From Micromonospora sp. 15K316 (GTDB taxonomy: Bacteria; Actinomycetota; Actinomycetes; Mycobacteriales; Micromonosporaceae): a stretch of 54,834 nt of DNA. Below the pieces are notes generated by a model. The model ran no database searches. It was not told the DNA's origin and saw only the letters and a list, made by a program, of their open reading frames with translations. Location: NCBI RefSeq assembly GCF_004348525.1, contig NZ_SMKG01000020.1, positions 1 to 54,834 of the forward strand, written 5' to 3'. This document shows positions 39,691 through 48,341 of this stretch, piece after piece (the stretch's first letter is position 1; each line of letters begins with the position of its first letter). Position numbers and translations under genes: made by a program.

Positions 39691-40715
39691 CGAACACCTT
39701 CGATACGAAGCGGGCCGCCGAACAATGGCTCGTTGAAACCGAGGCGGAAATGCTGCGCGGGGAATGGCTCGACCCCGACGCCGGAAAAATCACACTCACA
39801 GAGTACGCCGACCGGTGGATGCGCGAACGCTATCTCAAGGCGCTCACGCGGGAGGAGTACGAGCGACACCTCAGGCTGCACGTCCGGCCGCAACTCGGCG
39901 ATCATCTGCGCAACGCGATCACCGCGCCGCACATCCGCAAATGGCGTGCGGATCGACTAGCCGACGGCATCGGCAAACCCACCGTGGCGAAGACCTACCG
40001 CATTCTCCACGCGATCTTTGCCACCGCCGTGGACGATGACTTGATCCGGCGGAACCCCTGCCGCGTCAAGGGTGCCGGCCAGGACAAAGCCGAGGAACGG
40101 CCTACCGCCACGCTGCAACAGGTGTTCGCCATCGCCGAGGCGATCCAACCGCGCTACCGGCTGCTCGTACTCCTCGCCGCGTTCGCTCAACTGCGGTTCG
40201 GTGAGTTGGTGGCACTGCGCCGCCGAGACATCGACCTCGGCGCAACGGAATTGCGGGTGCGCCGCGCCACGTCGGAAATGGAAGACGGCACGCAGGTTGA
40301 CGCCGATCCGAAATCCGAGGCGGGAAAGCGGCCGATCAGTCTGCCTGCCGGACTACGCGCGGATGTCGAATGGCATCTGGCGCAGTTCGCCGAAGGCGGC
40401 CCCGACGGGCGATTGTTCCGAGGCACGCAAGGCGGCATCCCGCGCCGCCGCAACTTCAACCGCGTATGGCGCAAGGCCCTTGCCGCCGCCGGCATCCCGG
40501 ACGCGCTCGGCCTGCATCTGCACGATCTACGCCATACCGGCAGCACGTGGTCGGCTCAGAGCGGCGCAACGCTCAAAGAGGTGATGGCACGGATCGGTCA
40601 CTCAAGCACCCGCGCCGCCATGATCTATCAGCACGCGACCCGTGACCGCGATCACGCCATCGCCGCCGCGCTGGACGCTCTCATCGAGGAGGCAAGAGGC
40701 AAGATCAGCGCCTAA
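39579..40715 (+). CDS. int: Tyrosine recombinase/integrase (N-terminus rearranged)
   Basis: The product is 378 aa from ATG 39579. An arm-binding domain (FGSVRKLPSGAWQARYAGPDG onward), a core-binding SAM-like domain (about 70-165) and a catalytic domain follow. The full active-site set is readable: Arg 206 (LRFGEL), His 315 and Arg 318 (HDLRH), His 341 (GHSS) and Tyr 350. The first ten residues are antisense to the GntR gene, so the native start, promoter and any xis between them are lost. The enzyme may still be active if translated. It is next to its target, tRNA-Ala, 96 bp before the att repeat. Confidence 0.9.
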   Translation: MRAGGRAAESRFGSVRKLPSGAWQARYAGPDGLPRKAPNTFDTKRAAEQWLVETEAEMLRGEWLDPDAGKITLTEYADRWMRERYLKALTREEYERHLRLHVRPQLGDHLRNAITAPHIRKWRADRLADGIGKPTVAKTYRILHAIFATAVDDDLIRRNPCRVKGAGQDKAEERPTATLQQVFAIAEAIQPRYRLLVLLAAFAQLRFGELVALRRRDIDLGATELRVRRATSEMEDGTQVDADPKSEAGKRPISLPAGLRADVEWHLAQFAEGGPDGRLFRGTQGGIPRRRNFNRVWRKALAAAGIPDALGLHLHDLRHTGSTWSAQSGATLKEVMARIGHSSTRAAMIYQHATRDRDHAIAAALDALIEEARGKISA

Positions 40716-40762
40716 TCTGGCACGGATCTGGCACGCTACGGCGGGAGAAGATCAGAAATGAC

Positions 40763-40803
40763 AAACACCCTGGTGTGGGATTTGATCCCTCACCAGGGTG
40801 TTT
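40763..40803. terminator. Hairpin terminator between int and tRNA-Ala
   Basis: AAACACCCTGGTG (40763-40775) and CACCAGGGTGTTT (40791-40803) form a perfect 13-bp stem with A/T ends, usable in both directions. It ends int and, on the minus strand, the tRNA. Its CCCTGGT/ACCAGGG core matches the hairpin beside attL, as if the element brought a substitute terminator. Confidence 0.8.
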
Positions 40804-40808
40804 CGCAA

Positions 40809-40853
40809 GGGTGGAGCCGAGGGGACTCGAACCCCTGACCCCCACACTGCCAG
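40809..40853 (-). repeat. attR: right-hand 45-bp direct repeat
   Basis: This is identical to 36328-36372. It comprises the tRNA-Ala 3' half, supplied by the element on integration so that the tRNA stays whole. Confidence 0.9.
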
Positions 40854-40884
40854 TGTGGTGCGCTACCAGCTGCGCCACGGCCCC
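40812..40884 (-). tRNA. tRNA-Ala (anticodon GGC)
   Basis: The 73-nt cloverleaf is complete on the minus strand. The acceptor pairs GGGGCCG with CGGCTCC, the anticodon arm is CCACA-CTGGCAG-TGTGG with anticodon GGC, and the T arm is AGGGG-TTCGAGT-CCCCT. The 3' CCA is not encoded. The gene is the integration target of the element to its left, and its 3' half is element-derived. Confidence 0.95.
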
Positions 40885-41018
40885 TTGCTGCTGTCCCGGT
40901 CGCCCGGGCACTGGCGAAACTATACACATGCCGGCCGCCGGGGTCATCTCGCGGGGTCCCCACCGGGAACCGACCGGCGGGCGGACCGGCGGCCGGCCCG
41001 ACCTCGCAGGCGATCGGG

Positions 41019-41573
41019 TCAGTTGAGCGCCACGTCCGGCGGGAAGTGGGCCACCGCGGCCATCATCCCGCCCTGCCGGCGCAACACCATCGGCCACAGG
41101 TCGTCGGGACGGTCGACGAAGGCGTCACCGGGCAGCGCGTCGAGCACGAACCAGGACCCCTCCTCGATCTCCTGCTCCAGCTGCCCCGCGCCCCAACCCG
41201 AGTAGCCGGCGAAGACCCGGATCCCGCCGATGTTCTCCCGCAGCCGCTCCGGGTCGACCGAGAGGTCGATCGTGCCGACGGCGCCGGAGATCTGGTGGAA
41301 ACCCTTGACCCGCTTGATGGGGTGGCGCATCCGGGCCAGGCAGATCGCGCTGTCCGGCTGCACCGGGCCGCCCTCGAAGAGCACGGCCGGGTGGCGGGCC
41401 AGGTCACTCCAGTCACCGAGCACGTCGGCCACCGGCACCTCGGTGGCCCGGTTGAGCACCACGCCGAGCGCCCCGCCCGGCTCGTGCGCCACCAGAAGCA
41501 CCACCGTACGGTCGAAGTTCGGGTCCTTCAACGCCGGAGTCGCGACCAGCAGCCGCCCGGTCATCGACTCCAT
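41019..41573 (-). CDS. yqgE: YqgE/AlgH family protein (DUF179)
   Basis: The product is 184 aa from ATG 41573. In-frame starts further upstream (41609, 41618) would add up to 15 residues absent from the family. Landmarks are MTGRLLVATPALKDPNFDRTVVLL, EGGALGVVLNR-type GGALGVVLNRAT, LFEGGPVQPD, and GYSGWGAGQLEQEIEEGSWF near the C-terminus. The fold is a compact alpha/beta domain without known catalysis; roles in gene regulation or redox sensing have been proposed in proteobacteria. It is a single-gene unit. Confidence 0.93.
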   Translation of the reverse strand: MESMTGRLLVATPALKDPNFDRTVVLLVAHEPGGALGVVLNRATEVPVADVLGDWSDLARHPAVLFEGGPVQPDSAICLARMRHPIKRVKGFHQISGAVGTIDLSVDPERLRENIGGIRVFAGYSGWGAGQLEQEIEEGSWFVLDALPGDAFVDRPDDLWPMVLRRQGGMMAAVAHFPPDVALN

Positions 41574-41766
41574 CGCCCGCCCGCCGATCGCCTGGCCCTC
41601 TCCGTGCATCTCACACACCCGTCACCTGTGCGCCGCGACACAGGAATCGTCGCCACTCGCGGTCGGCACCCGCGCTGTCAACGCCATGCCTGGCACCATA
41701 GCCTGCGGTCGGGGTGGTGGCTAAGGTCTGAGCGGCGTCTATCGGGCGTTGGAGAGGATGCGACAG

Positions 41767-42570
41767 ATGAGCCCTACGGCCGAACTCGCGGTGATCGGCG
41801 GCTCCGGCCTCTACGCCCTGCTCGACGGAGCCGTCGAGCACGAGGTGGAGACGCCGTACGGCCCGCCGTCAGACGCGATCACGGTCGCCGAGGTGGGTGG
41901 CCGGCAGGTGGCGTTCCTGCCCCGGCACGGCCGCGACCACCGGCATCCGCCGCACCTGATCCCGTACCGGGCGAACCTCTGGGCACTCCGATCGCTCGGG
42001 GTGCGCCAGGTGCTCGCGCCGTGCGCCGTGGGCAGCCTGCGCCCCGAGTTCGGCCCGGGCACGTTCGTCGTGCCCGACCAGCTCGTCGACCGCACCAGCG
42101 GGCGGACCCAGACGTACTACGACAGGGGTGCGGTGCACGTGCCCTTCGCCGACCCGTACTGCCCGAACGGCCGCCGCACGCTGCTCGCCGCGGCCGGGGT
42201 CCGCGGGGTGGCGGCGGTGGACGGGGGCACGGTCGTGGTGGTCGAGGGGCCACGCTTCTCCACCCGCGCCGAGTCGCGGTGGTACGCCTCGATCGGCGGA
42301 ACGGTGGTCAACATGACCGGTCACCCGGAGGCGGTGCTCGCCCGCGAGCTGGCGCTCTGCTACACGTCGATCGCGCTCGTCACCGACCTGGACGCCGGGC
42401 TGGTGGCCGGCGAGTCGGTGACCCAGGCCGAGGTGTTCCGGGTCTTCGGCGAGAACACCGACCGGCTGCGCGGGGTGCTGCTGGACGCGCTCGCCGCGCT
42501 TCCGACCGAGCGGGACTGCGCCTGCGGGCACGCGCTCGACGGTATCGAGCTGCCCTTCACGCTGCCCTGA
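41767..42570 (+). CDS. mtnP: S-methyl-5'-thioadenosine / purine nucleoside phosphorylase
   Basis: The product is 267 aa. ATG 41767 is chosen, with GGAGAGG about 10 nt upstream; in-frame ATGs at 41749 and 41758 lie in the SD region itself. Phosphorylase landmarks are AVIGGSGLYALL, PYGPPSDAITV, FLPRHGRDHRHPPH, NLWALRSLGVRQVLAPCAVGSL, EGPRFSTRAESRWYASIGGTVVNMTGHPEAVLARE and ALVTDLDAG. It splits methylthioadenosine (or guanosine/inosine) with phosphate to release the base and sugar phosphate. An MNMTGHPE context supports the MTAP/PNP trimeric class. Whether MTA is the true substrate cannot be fixed, since no other salvage gene lies beside it. Confidence 0.88.
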   Translation: MSPTAELAVIGGSGLYALLDGAVEHEVETPYGPPSDAITVAEVGGRQVAFLPRHGRDHRHPPHLIPYRANLWALRSLGVRQVLAPCAVGSLRPEFGPGTFVVPDQLVDRTSGRTQTYYDRGAVHVPFADPYCPNGRRTLLAAAGVRGVAAVDGGTVVVVEGPRFSTRAESRWYASIGGTVVNMTGHPEAVLARELALCYTSIALVTDLDAGLVAGESVTQAEVFRVFGENTDRLRGVLLDALAALPTERDCACGHALDGIELPFTLP

Positions 42571-42717
42571 CCGCTGGACTCCGGAGAGCGAGCAAGCCCA
42601 CAGGGCTGACGAATTGCCCGAAGCAACCGGCTTGTCCCGATAGATTCGAGGGGGTCGGGGGCAGCCAGCCAACTCCGGCGAGCCGCAGCACGCGCCGCGA
42701 CACGGAGGCAGGTGGCG

Positions 42718-44313
42718 ATGGCAACGGTCCGGGACACGACGTACGACCTGTTGCGCGACCTCGGGATGACCACCGTCTTCGGTAATCCCGGCTCCACCGA
42801 GGAGCCGTTCCTGCAGGAATTCCCGGCCGACTTCCACTACGTGCTCGCGCTGCACGAAGCCTCCGCGGTCGGCATGGCCGACGGGTACGCCCAGGCCACC
42901 GGCCGTCCCGCGCACATCAACCTGCACACCGCGCCGGGCACCGGCAACGGCATGGGGAACCTCGTCACCGCCTGGCACAACAAGACGCCGCTGATCGTCA
43001 CCGCCGGCCAGCAGACCCGGGAGATGCTGCTGCTCGAACCCCGGCTGACGAACCGCCGCGCCGCGGAGCTCACCCAGCCGTACGTGAAGTGGGCCTACGA
43101 GCCGGTCCGAGCCCAGGACATCCCCGCCGCGCTGCTACGGGCGTACGCGACAGCGGTGCAGCCACCGGCCGGGCCGGTCTTCCTCTCGCTGCCGCTCGAC
43201 GACTGGGCGCAGCCCGCCGATCCGCCCCCGCCGCCGCGCTCGGTGGCCACCCGCTACGCGCCCGACCCGGAGCAGCTGGGGCACTTCGCCGCCGTGCTCG
43301 CCGCGAGCCGTGCCCCCGCGCTGGTGCTCGGCGCGGCGGTGGACCGGGCCGACGGCTGGGCTCTGGCGACCGCGCTGGCCGAGCGGCTGGCCGCCCCGGC
43401 CTGGTCGGCTCCGGCGCCCGAGCGGGCTGGCTTCCCCGAGGACCACCCGCACTACCGGGGGGTGCTGCCGTTCGCCATCGGCCCGCTCGCGGAGGCGATC
43501 AAGGGGCACGACACGGTGCTGGTGGTCGGTGCGCCGGTCTTCCGCTACTACCCGTACGTCCCGGGGTCCTACCTGCCTGACGGGGCCCGGCTGCTGCACG
43601 TCACGGACGACCCGGACGAGGCCGCCCGAGCACCGGTCGGGGACAGCCTGCTGGCCGACTCCGCGCTGGCCCTGGCCGCGCTGGTGGATCTGTTGCCGGC
43701 GGCCGACCGCCCGCCGCCGCAGCCTCGACCCACGCCGACGCCGCCGGAGGTCACCCGCCCGCTCAGCGCGGACGCGCTCTTCGCGGCGCTGGCCTCGCAC
43801 TGGCCGCAGGACGCCGTCCTGGTCCAGGAGACACCGTCGAACCTGCCCGCCCTCCGTCGCCACCTGCGGATCACCCGGCCGGCGTCGTACTTCACCATGG
43901 CCAGCGGCGGGCTGGGGTACGGGCTGCCGGCCGCGGTCGGGGTGGCGCTGGCGGAACGGGACACCGGGCGGCAGCGGCCGGTGATCGCGGTCATCGGCGA
44001 CGGCTCCTTCCACTACTCCGTGCAGGCGCTCTGGACCGCCGCGCGGCTGCGGCTGCCGCTCGTCGTCGTGGTGCCGGTCAACCAGCAGTACGCGATCCTG
44101 AAGGCGTTCGCCGAGCTGAAGGAGACGCCGGGGGTGCCCGGCCTCGACCTGCCCGGCCTGGACATCACTGCGGTCGCGGGCGGGTACGGCTGCGCCACGT
44201 CGGTGGTGGAGACACCGGAGCAGCTCGCCGAGGCGCTCGCCGTCGCGCTGCGGCACGACGGCCCGACCGTCCTCCCGGTGCCGATCACCACCGACCTGCC
44301 TCGGATCATCTGA
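42718..44313 (+). CDS. mdlC: Thiamine-diphosphate enzyme, benzoylformate decarboxylase-like
   Basis: The product is 531 aa from ATG 42718, placed 9 nt after GGAGG; a GTG at 42712 is too close to the SD. The three ThDP-enzyme domains are clear. The N-terminal Pyr domain has TTVFGNPGSTEEPFL and the conserved Glu in ALHEASAVGMADGYAQ, plus NLHTAPGTGNGMGNL. The middle domain is at about 190-330. The PP domain has the GDG...N motif VIGDGSFHYSVQALW...VVVPVNQQYAIL. It best matches benzoylformate decarboxylase, which turns phenylglyoxylate into benzaldehyde and CO2. No mandelate pathway genes adjoin it, so the natural 2-oxo acid is unknown. Confidence 0.85.
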   Translation: MATVRDTTYDLLRDLGMTTVFGNPGSTEEPFLQEFPADFHYVLALHEASAVGMADGYAQATGRPAHINLHTAPGTGNGMGNLVTAWHNKTPLIVTAGQQTREMLLLEPRLTNRRAAELTQPYVKWAYEPVRAQDIPAALLRAYATAVQPPAGPVFLSLPLDDWAQPADPPPPPRSVATRYAPDPEQLGHFAAVLAASRAPALVLGAAVDRADGWALATALAERLAAPAWSAPAPERAGFPEDHPHYRGVLPFAIGPLAEAIKGHDTVLVVGAPVFRYYPYVPGSYLPDGARLLHVTDDPDEAARAPVGDSLLADSALALAALVDLLPAADRPPPQPRPTPTPPEVTRPLSADALFAALASHWPQDAVLVQETPSNLPALRRHLRITRPASYFTMASGGLGYGLPAAVGVALAERDTGRQRPVIAVIGDGSFHYSVQALWTAARLRLPLVVVVPVNQQYAILKAFAELKETPGVPGLDLPGLDITAVAGGYGCATSVVETPEQLAEALAVALRHDGPTVLPVPITTDLPRII

Positions 44314-44363
44314 CGCTGGCCCGGAACAGCCCGAGCCGGCCGCCGGAGCCCGGTTCGGTCGCG

Positions 44364-45335
44364 TCAGCGCACGCCGAAGGCGAGCGGGGCACCGGTGAGC
44401 ACGTCCAGCACGGGCCGGGCGCCCAGCGGCGCTTTGAGCGTGATCTCGACCGGATGCAGCACGAGCTGGTCGGTGCAGGCCGTGGCGGTGCGGGTGACGA
44501 CGCCGCCCACGACCACCACGTCGTCGCTCTCCCGTACGAGCGGGGTGATCTCGGTGTCGCAGGCGCCGACTCCCAACTGGTACGAGATCCGGGCACCCGC
44601 CACCGTCTGGAGGTTCTGCGCGCCGACCACCCCGTCGGGCGCGGCGCGGGGCGGCAGGACCGGCTCCGGCAGCGCGGTGACGGCGTGCGGGGCGACCGCC
44701 AGCCGGGCCACCGGGCTGCTCAGCTCCTCGACGGTGAAGAGCCAGGCGGGCACCTGCGCCTCGCCCCGGCTGGTCCGTACGGGTGCGGTGCCGAGCCGGA
44801 CGGAGGTGACGGTCAACGGGGTGCAGGCGGCCTCCGGCGCGCTGGTGACCCAGCCGTCCGGTCCGGGTTCGATGGTCGGCCCGCCCTTGGTCCGCGGTGG
44901 CGCCTTGGGCCGTCCCGGGCAGGACGGGGGGTCCCCCTGGTCCAGTTCCCGGTACGCCTCGGCGGCGCTGACCAGCGGAACGGTCAGGGTGCCGTCGGGG
45001 AAGCGGATGGCGGCGTCGGCGGGCCGGGTGGCCGGGAGGGTGATCTGTTCCCGGTACCAGCCGCTGCGGAACGCCGCCTCGGTGTCGCTGGTGAAACCCG
45101 GCTCCCCGGTCAGCAGGGTCGGCCCCTGCAGCGGCACGTACCCCTTCGTCCAGGCCGGGTCGGGCCGCCAGGCCTCGGCGACCTCGGCGGCCCACTGCGC
45201 GAAACCCTCCCGGCGATGGTCCGGACTGGTTGCAGGCGGGGAGCCGGTGGGGGCGGCCGGGCCCGGGGCGCCGGCCGGCGCGCAGCCGGCCAGCATGAGC
45301 AGTGGCAGAGCCAGCAGGAGGACTGAACGACGCAT
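44364..45335 (-). CDS. Putative lipoprotein of unknown function
   Basis: The product is 323 aa from ATG 45335. The signal peptide MRRSVLLLALPLLMLAGC has a lipobox Cys at residue 18. A Pro/Ala/Gly-rich linker follows, then about 270 residues of extracellular alpha/beta domain with four or more further cysteines (SCPG, AACTP, GACDTE, ATACTDQ), likely disulfide-bonded. The C-terminal half, with repeated short beta strands (VVVVGGVVTRTATACTDQ, VEITLKAPLGARPVLDVLTG), recurs in actinobacterial hypothetical lipoproteins. No family name or function can be given. Confidence 0.8.
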   Translation of the reverse strand: MRRSVLLLALPLLMLAGCAPAGAPGPAAPTGSPPATSPDHRREGFAQWAAEVAEAWRPDPAWTKGYVPLQGPTLLTGEPGFTSDTEAAFRSGWYREQITLPATRPADAAIRFPDGTLTVPLVSAAEAYRELDQGDPPSCPGRPKAPPRTKGGPTIEPGPDGWVTSAPEAACTPLTVTSVRLGTAPVRTSRGEAQVPAWLFTVEELSSPVARLAVAPHAVTALPEPVLPPRAAPDGVVGAQNLQTVAGARISYQLGVGACDTEITPLVRESDDVVVVGGVVTRTATACTDQLVLHPVEITLKAPLGARPVLDVLTGAPLAFGVR

Positions 45336-45382
45336 GCGGGTTCGACGGTGCGCCGGGCCCGCGGGTTCCGGTACCGGAAAGA

Positions 45383-45419
45383 ACTGTGCGCCCCGGTCCG
45401 GGTGGACGGGGCGCACAGT
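45383..45419 (-). terminator. Terminator of ssrA
   Basis: ACTGTGCGCCCCG and CGGGGCGCACAGT pair over 13 bp around an 11-nt loop. It lies 4 bp beyond the tmRNA 3' end in the direction of its transcription. Confidence 0.8.
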
Positions 45420-45422
45420 CGG

Positions 45423-45798
45423 TGGTGGAGGTGCCGGGAATCGAACCCGGGTCCTTCGCCGGTTTGTCAGGGCTTCTCCGAGCGCAGCTCGCTATGCCTC
45501 TACTCGGCCCCACCGCTCACGCGAGCAAGTTGGTGTGACGGGCCCAGTCGCTGATTGATCTCGCCGCACGGACCCCGCGACCGGGTCCGATTGGCCAGCC
45601 TTCTAGCTGATGCCGGCTAACTGGGTCGAAGGCGCTCCCAGGCCGACAGACTTGCTACTCGCCTCAGGCGGCGAGAGCGAAGTCAGCGCGATCGTTCTTG
45701 GCGCTTATAAATTTCCGACGACCGATTCTCGAGACGACGTCGGCTTCCTCGGCTCGCTTCCCCTGTCGCTGCGTACGAAGTCGAAACCAGTCACCCCC
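45423..45798 (-). ncRNA. ssrA: tmRNA (SsrA)
   Basis: The RNA is 376 nt on the minus strand. The 5' end GGGGGTG pairs with the 3' CACCTCC of the acceptor stem, followed by encoded ACCA. The 5' tRNA-like part has the GGTTTCGACTTCG block, and the T-arm region contains TTCGATTCCCGG. The tag frame near 45664-45702 encodes AKNDRADFALAA then TGA, with resume codon GCC, an ordinary actinobacterial tag ending in ALAA for Clp proteases. smpB lies 105 bp upstream on the same strand. Together they rescue stalled ribosomes. Confidence 0.95.
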
Positions 45799-45903
45799 TC
45801 GACGGGCCGCCGATCTGGCGGCACCGACAAGCCTAACGCCTGCCGCAACGGGTTTCATCCCGAGCCCCGGGGTCGACGCACCGACCCGGACAAACAGGCT
45901 GAA

Positions 45904-46383
45904 TCAGTCAGTGATCCCTTTACCACGCCGACCGCTGACCCGGGCGATCTCCCGGTCCGCGTCCCGCTTGGCGAGGTCCTGTCGCTTGTCGTACGACTTC
46001 TTACCCTTGGCCAGCCCGATCTCCACCTTGGCCCAGCCGTCGGAGAAATACACCTGCAACGGCACCAGCGTCAGGCCGGCCTCGCGGGTCTTCCCGATCA
46101 GCCGGTCGATCTCCAGCCGCTTCAGCAACAGCTTCCGGGTACGCCGCGGCTCGTGGTTGGTCCAGGTGCCCTGGGTGTACTCGGGAATGTGCATGCCGTG
46201 CAGGTAGAGCTCGCCGTTGCGCTCCTGGGCGAACGCGTCCACCAGCGAGGCGCGCCCCGCCCGCAGCGACTTGACCTCGGTCCCGGTCAACGCCATGCCC
46301 GCCTCGTACGTGTCGAGGATGGCGTAGTCGTGCCGCGCCTTGCGATTGGAGGCGACCACCTTGCGTCCCTTTTCCCGTGGCAT
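45904..46383 (-). CDS. smpB: SsrA-binding protein SmpB
   Basis: The product is 159 aa from ATG 46383, with GGGAGG 8 nt upstream. It has the standard SmpB OB-fold with [55 protein letters not shown] and the basic C-terminal tail [21 protein letters not shown], which inserts in the mRNA channel. It delivers tmRNA to stalled ribosomes. The ssrA gene follows it directly. The first 15 residues are shorter than in E. coli by a few, as is normal. Confidence 0.97.
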   Translation of the reverse strand: MPREKGRKVVASNRKARHDYAILDTYEAGMALTGTEVKSLRAGRASLVDAFAQERNGELYLHGMHIPEYTQGTWTNHEPRRTRKLLLKRLEIDRLIGKTREAGLTLVPLQVYFSDGWAKVEIGLAKGKKSYDKRQDLAKRDADREIARVSGRRGKGITD

Positions 46384-46527
46384 CGGCGCCACCTCCCTTC
46401 CCTTCGTGCCGACGACCGGACAGACCCGGCCCGACGGCGGAGATCATGCTACTGGAATGCGACATATCCCGGCTCTTCCACCGTGCCGCCGTGCCGGTGC
46501 GCGCCCGCTGAATATGCCACACACACA

Positions 46528-46568
46528 AGGGCCCTTCCGCACCGTTTATTCCGGTGCGGAAGGGCCCT
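46528..46568. terminator. Terminator of the ftsEX operon
   Basis: AGGGCCCTTCCGCACCG (46528-46544) and CGGTGCGGAAGGGCCCT (46552-46568) form a perfect 17-bp stem around TTTATTC. It is 31 bp past the ftsX stop on the minus strand. Confidence 0.85.
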
Positions 46569-46598
46569 GCGACGATGCCGGGACGACCCGTACGGCAA

Positions 46599-47474
46599 CT
46601 AGACCCGCAGGTAGAAGCGGAGCGTGACCCACGCGGTGACCGCGCTGACGAGGGCGCCGACGCCCGCCATCAGCGGGTAGATCAGGAAGATCTCACCCCA
46701 GGACACGGGGGAGATCAGGCCCTCCAGCGCCGCCATCGAACTGCTCGCGGCGGTGACCTTCAGGACAGCCAGGGCCACCAGGCCGAGGATCGAGCCGAGC
46801 AGACCGGCGACCACCGCCTCCAGCACGAACGGCGCCTGGATGAACCAGTTGGACGCGCCGACCAGCTTCATGACCGCGACCTCACGCCGCTTGCTGTAGG
46901 CGGCCACCTGGATCGTGTTGGCGACCAGCAGCAGGGCGGCGATCGCCATCACGATCGCGATCGCGAGCGCGCCGTTCTGGAACCCGGTCAGCACGCCGAA
47001 GACCTTGTCGAGGAGCTTGCTCTGGTCGACGATCTCGTCGACGCCCTCGCTCTCCTTGTACTGGTCGTAGATGTTCTTGTACTGCTCCGGGTTGTTGAGC
47101 TTGAGGCGGAACGACTCGGGCAGCTGGTCCGGCTTGACGGCGTTCACCAGGTCCGGAGCGTCGGCGTACATCTGCTGGAAGCGCTCGTACGCCTGCTGCT
47201 TGTCGACGTACAACACCTCCTTGACCATCGGGTCGCTCTTCAGCTTGCCGTCCAGGTCCGTACGCTGCTGCTCGGTCACTTCCTGGGTCAGGAAGATCGA
47301 GACCTCGACGTTCTCGTAGTAGAGGTCCTTCATGTCGCCGACCTTCTGGTACAGAAGGCCGCTGCCGCCGAGCATGAACAGCGACACCGCCAACGTGATG
47401 ATCATCGCGATGGTCATGGTCACGTTGCGCCACAGTCCGACAAGTACCTCGGACAGGACGTACTTCATCCGCAT
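46599..47474 (-). CDS. ftsX: Cell division protein FtsX
   Basis: The product is 291 aa from ATG 47474, with GGAGG 8 nt upstream. The topology is that of FtsX. A first transmembrane helix (about 22-42) comes before an extracellular domain (45-165) with a VSIFLTQEVTEQQR-type strand and YVDKQQAYERFQQ. Three further helices follow, including the loop AYSKRREVAVMKLVGASNWFIQAPF, the FtsX/MacB coupling motif. With FtsE it forms the ABC-like complex that activates peptidoglycan hydrolases of the RipC type at the septum. The gene follows ftsE by 67 bp. Confidence 0.96.
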   Translation of the reverse strand: MRMKYVLSEVLVGLWRNVTMTIAMIITLAVSLFMLGGSGLLYQKVGDMKDLYYENVEVSIFLTQEVTEQQRTDLDGKLKSDPMVKEVLYVDKQQAYERFQQMYADAPDLVNAVKPDQLPESFRLKLNNPEQYKNIYDQYKESEGVDEIVDQSKLLDKVFGVLTGFQNGALAIAIVMAIAALLLVANTIQVAAYSKRREVAVMKLVGASNWFIQAPFVLEAVVAGLLGSILGLVALAVLKVTAASSSMAALEGLISPVSWGEIFLIYPLMAGVGALVSAVTAWVTLRFYLRV

Positions 47475-47541
47475 CGGGAATTCCTCCGGGTCTCCGGCAT
47501 GAGGTGTTCGTCAGGTCGTACGGCGGGGTGGGAGCGGGGGC

Positions 47542-48222
47542 TCACCCGTAGACGCCGCGGGCCTGGTCACGCACGATGCGGCCGCTCTCGATCTCGATGA
47601 CGCGCCGCCGCATCTGGTTCACGATGTTGGAGTCGTGCGTGACCATCACGACGGTCGTGCCGGTGCGGTTGATCCGGTCCAGCAGGCGCATGATCTCGAT
47701 CGAGGTGTCCGGGTCCAGGTTTCCGGTCGGCTCGTCGGCGAGCAGGATCAGCGGACGGTTCACGAACGCCCGCGCGACCGCGACACGCTGCTGCTCACCA
47801 CCGGAGAGCTCGTGCGGGTAGCGGTGCTCCTTGCCACCGAGCCCGACCAGCTCGAGCACCTCCGGCACGACCCGGCGGGCGACCGCCTTGGTCTTGCCGA
47901 TGACCTCGAGAGCGAACGCCACGTTCTCGTACGCGGTGCGGTTCGGCAGCAGCCGGAAGTCCTGGAAGACGCAGCCGATCGAACGCCGGAAGTGCGGTCG
48001 CTTCCACGAACGCATCGACGTGACGTCCTTGCCGTTCACGACGACACGGCCCTTGTTGGGCGTGACCTCGTGCAGCAGCATCTTGATGATCGTTGACTTG
48101 CCGGAGCCGGATGGGCCGATGAAGAAGACGAACTCGCCCTTCTCAATGGAGACGGACACGTTGTCGAGCGAAGGCCGGGACGCCTTCGGGTACGTCTTCG
48201 TCACTTGCTCAAGCTGAATCAC
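47542..48222 (-). CDS. ftsE: Cell division ATP-binding protein FtsE
   Basis: The product is 226 aa from GTG 48222; an in-frame codon at 48258 would add 12 unlike residues. The ABC domain is complete: Walker [14 protein letters not shown]-loop [11 protein letters not shown], signature [16 protein letters not shown], Walker [15 protein letters not shown] and switch His in MVTHDSNIV. It binds FtsX and couples ATP hydrolysis to septal peptidoglycan hydrolase control. It is the first gene of ftsE-ftsX. prfB ends 119 bp upstream of its start. Confidence 0.97.
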   Translation of the reverse strand: MIQLEQVTKTYPKASRPSLDNVSVSIEKGEFVFFIGPSGSGKSTIIKMLLHEVTPNKGRVVVNGKDVTSMRSWKRPHFRRSIGCVFQDFRLLPNRTAYENVAFALEVIGKTKAVARRVVPEVLELVGLGGKEHRYPHELSGGEQQRVAVARAFVNRPLILLADEPTGNLDPDTSIEIMRLLDRINRTGTTVVMVTHDSNIVNQMRRRVIEIESGRIVRDQARGVYG

Positions 48223-48341
48223 GGGTGGTGAGTCTACGCGGTGTAACCGGGGAGCCAAGCCCCACGCCCCGCAGATGCGGAGCGCGTCATCGATTTAGAC
48301 TGTTGTGCCGGAGATCGACGACGCGCTGCGCCCGCGGGCCG

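Larger units (their letters stand above)
36328..40853. mobile_element. Decayed integrative element in tRNA-Ala (AICE-like relic)
   Basis: About 4.5 kb are bounded by exact 45-bp direct repeats of the tRNA-Ala 3' half. The integrase gene lies next to the intact tRNA, as in pSAM2-type actinomycete elements. Remaining cargo is a small membrane protein, two GNAT genes (one broken) and a GntR regulator of the KorSA kind. No xis, replication initiator, TraB/FtsK-type translocase or Spd set is left, so it is unlikely to move by itself. G+C is visibly lower than the chromosome in 37900-40700. Confidence 0.85.

Noticed and set aside
43135..45513. Open frame of nearly 800 codons on the minus strand opposite mdlC
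   Set aside because: It is antisense to mdlC and runs through the real lipoprotein gene in a different frame. There is no family resemblance.
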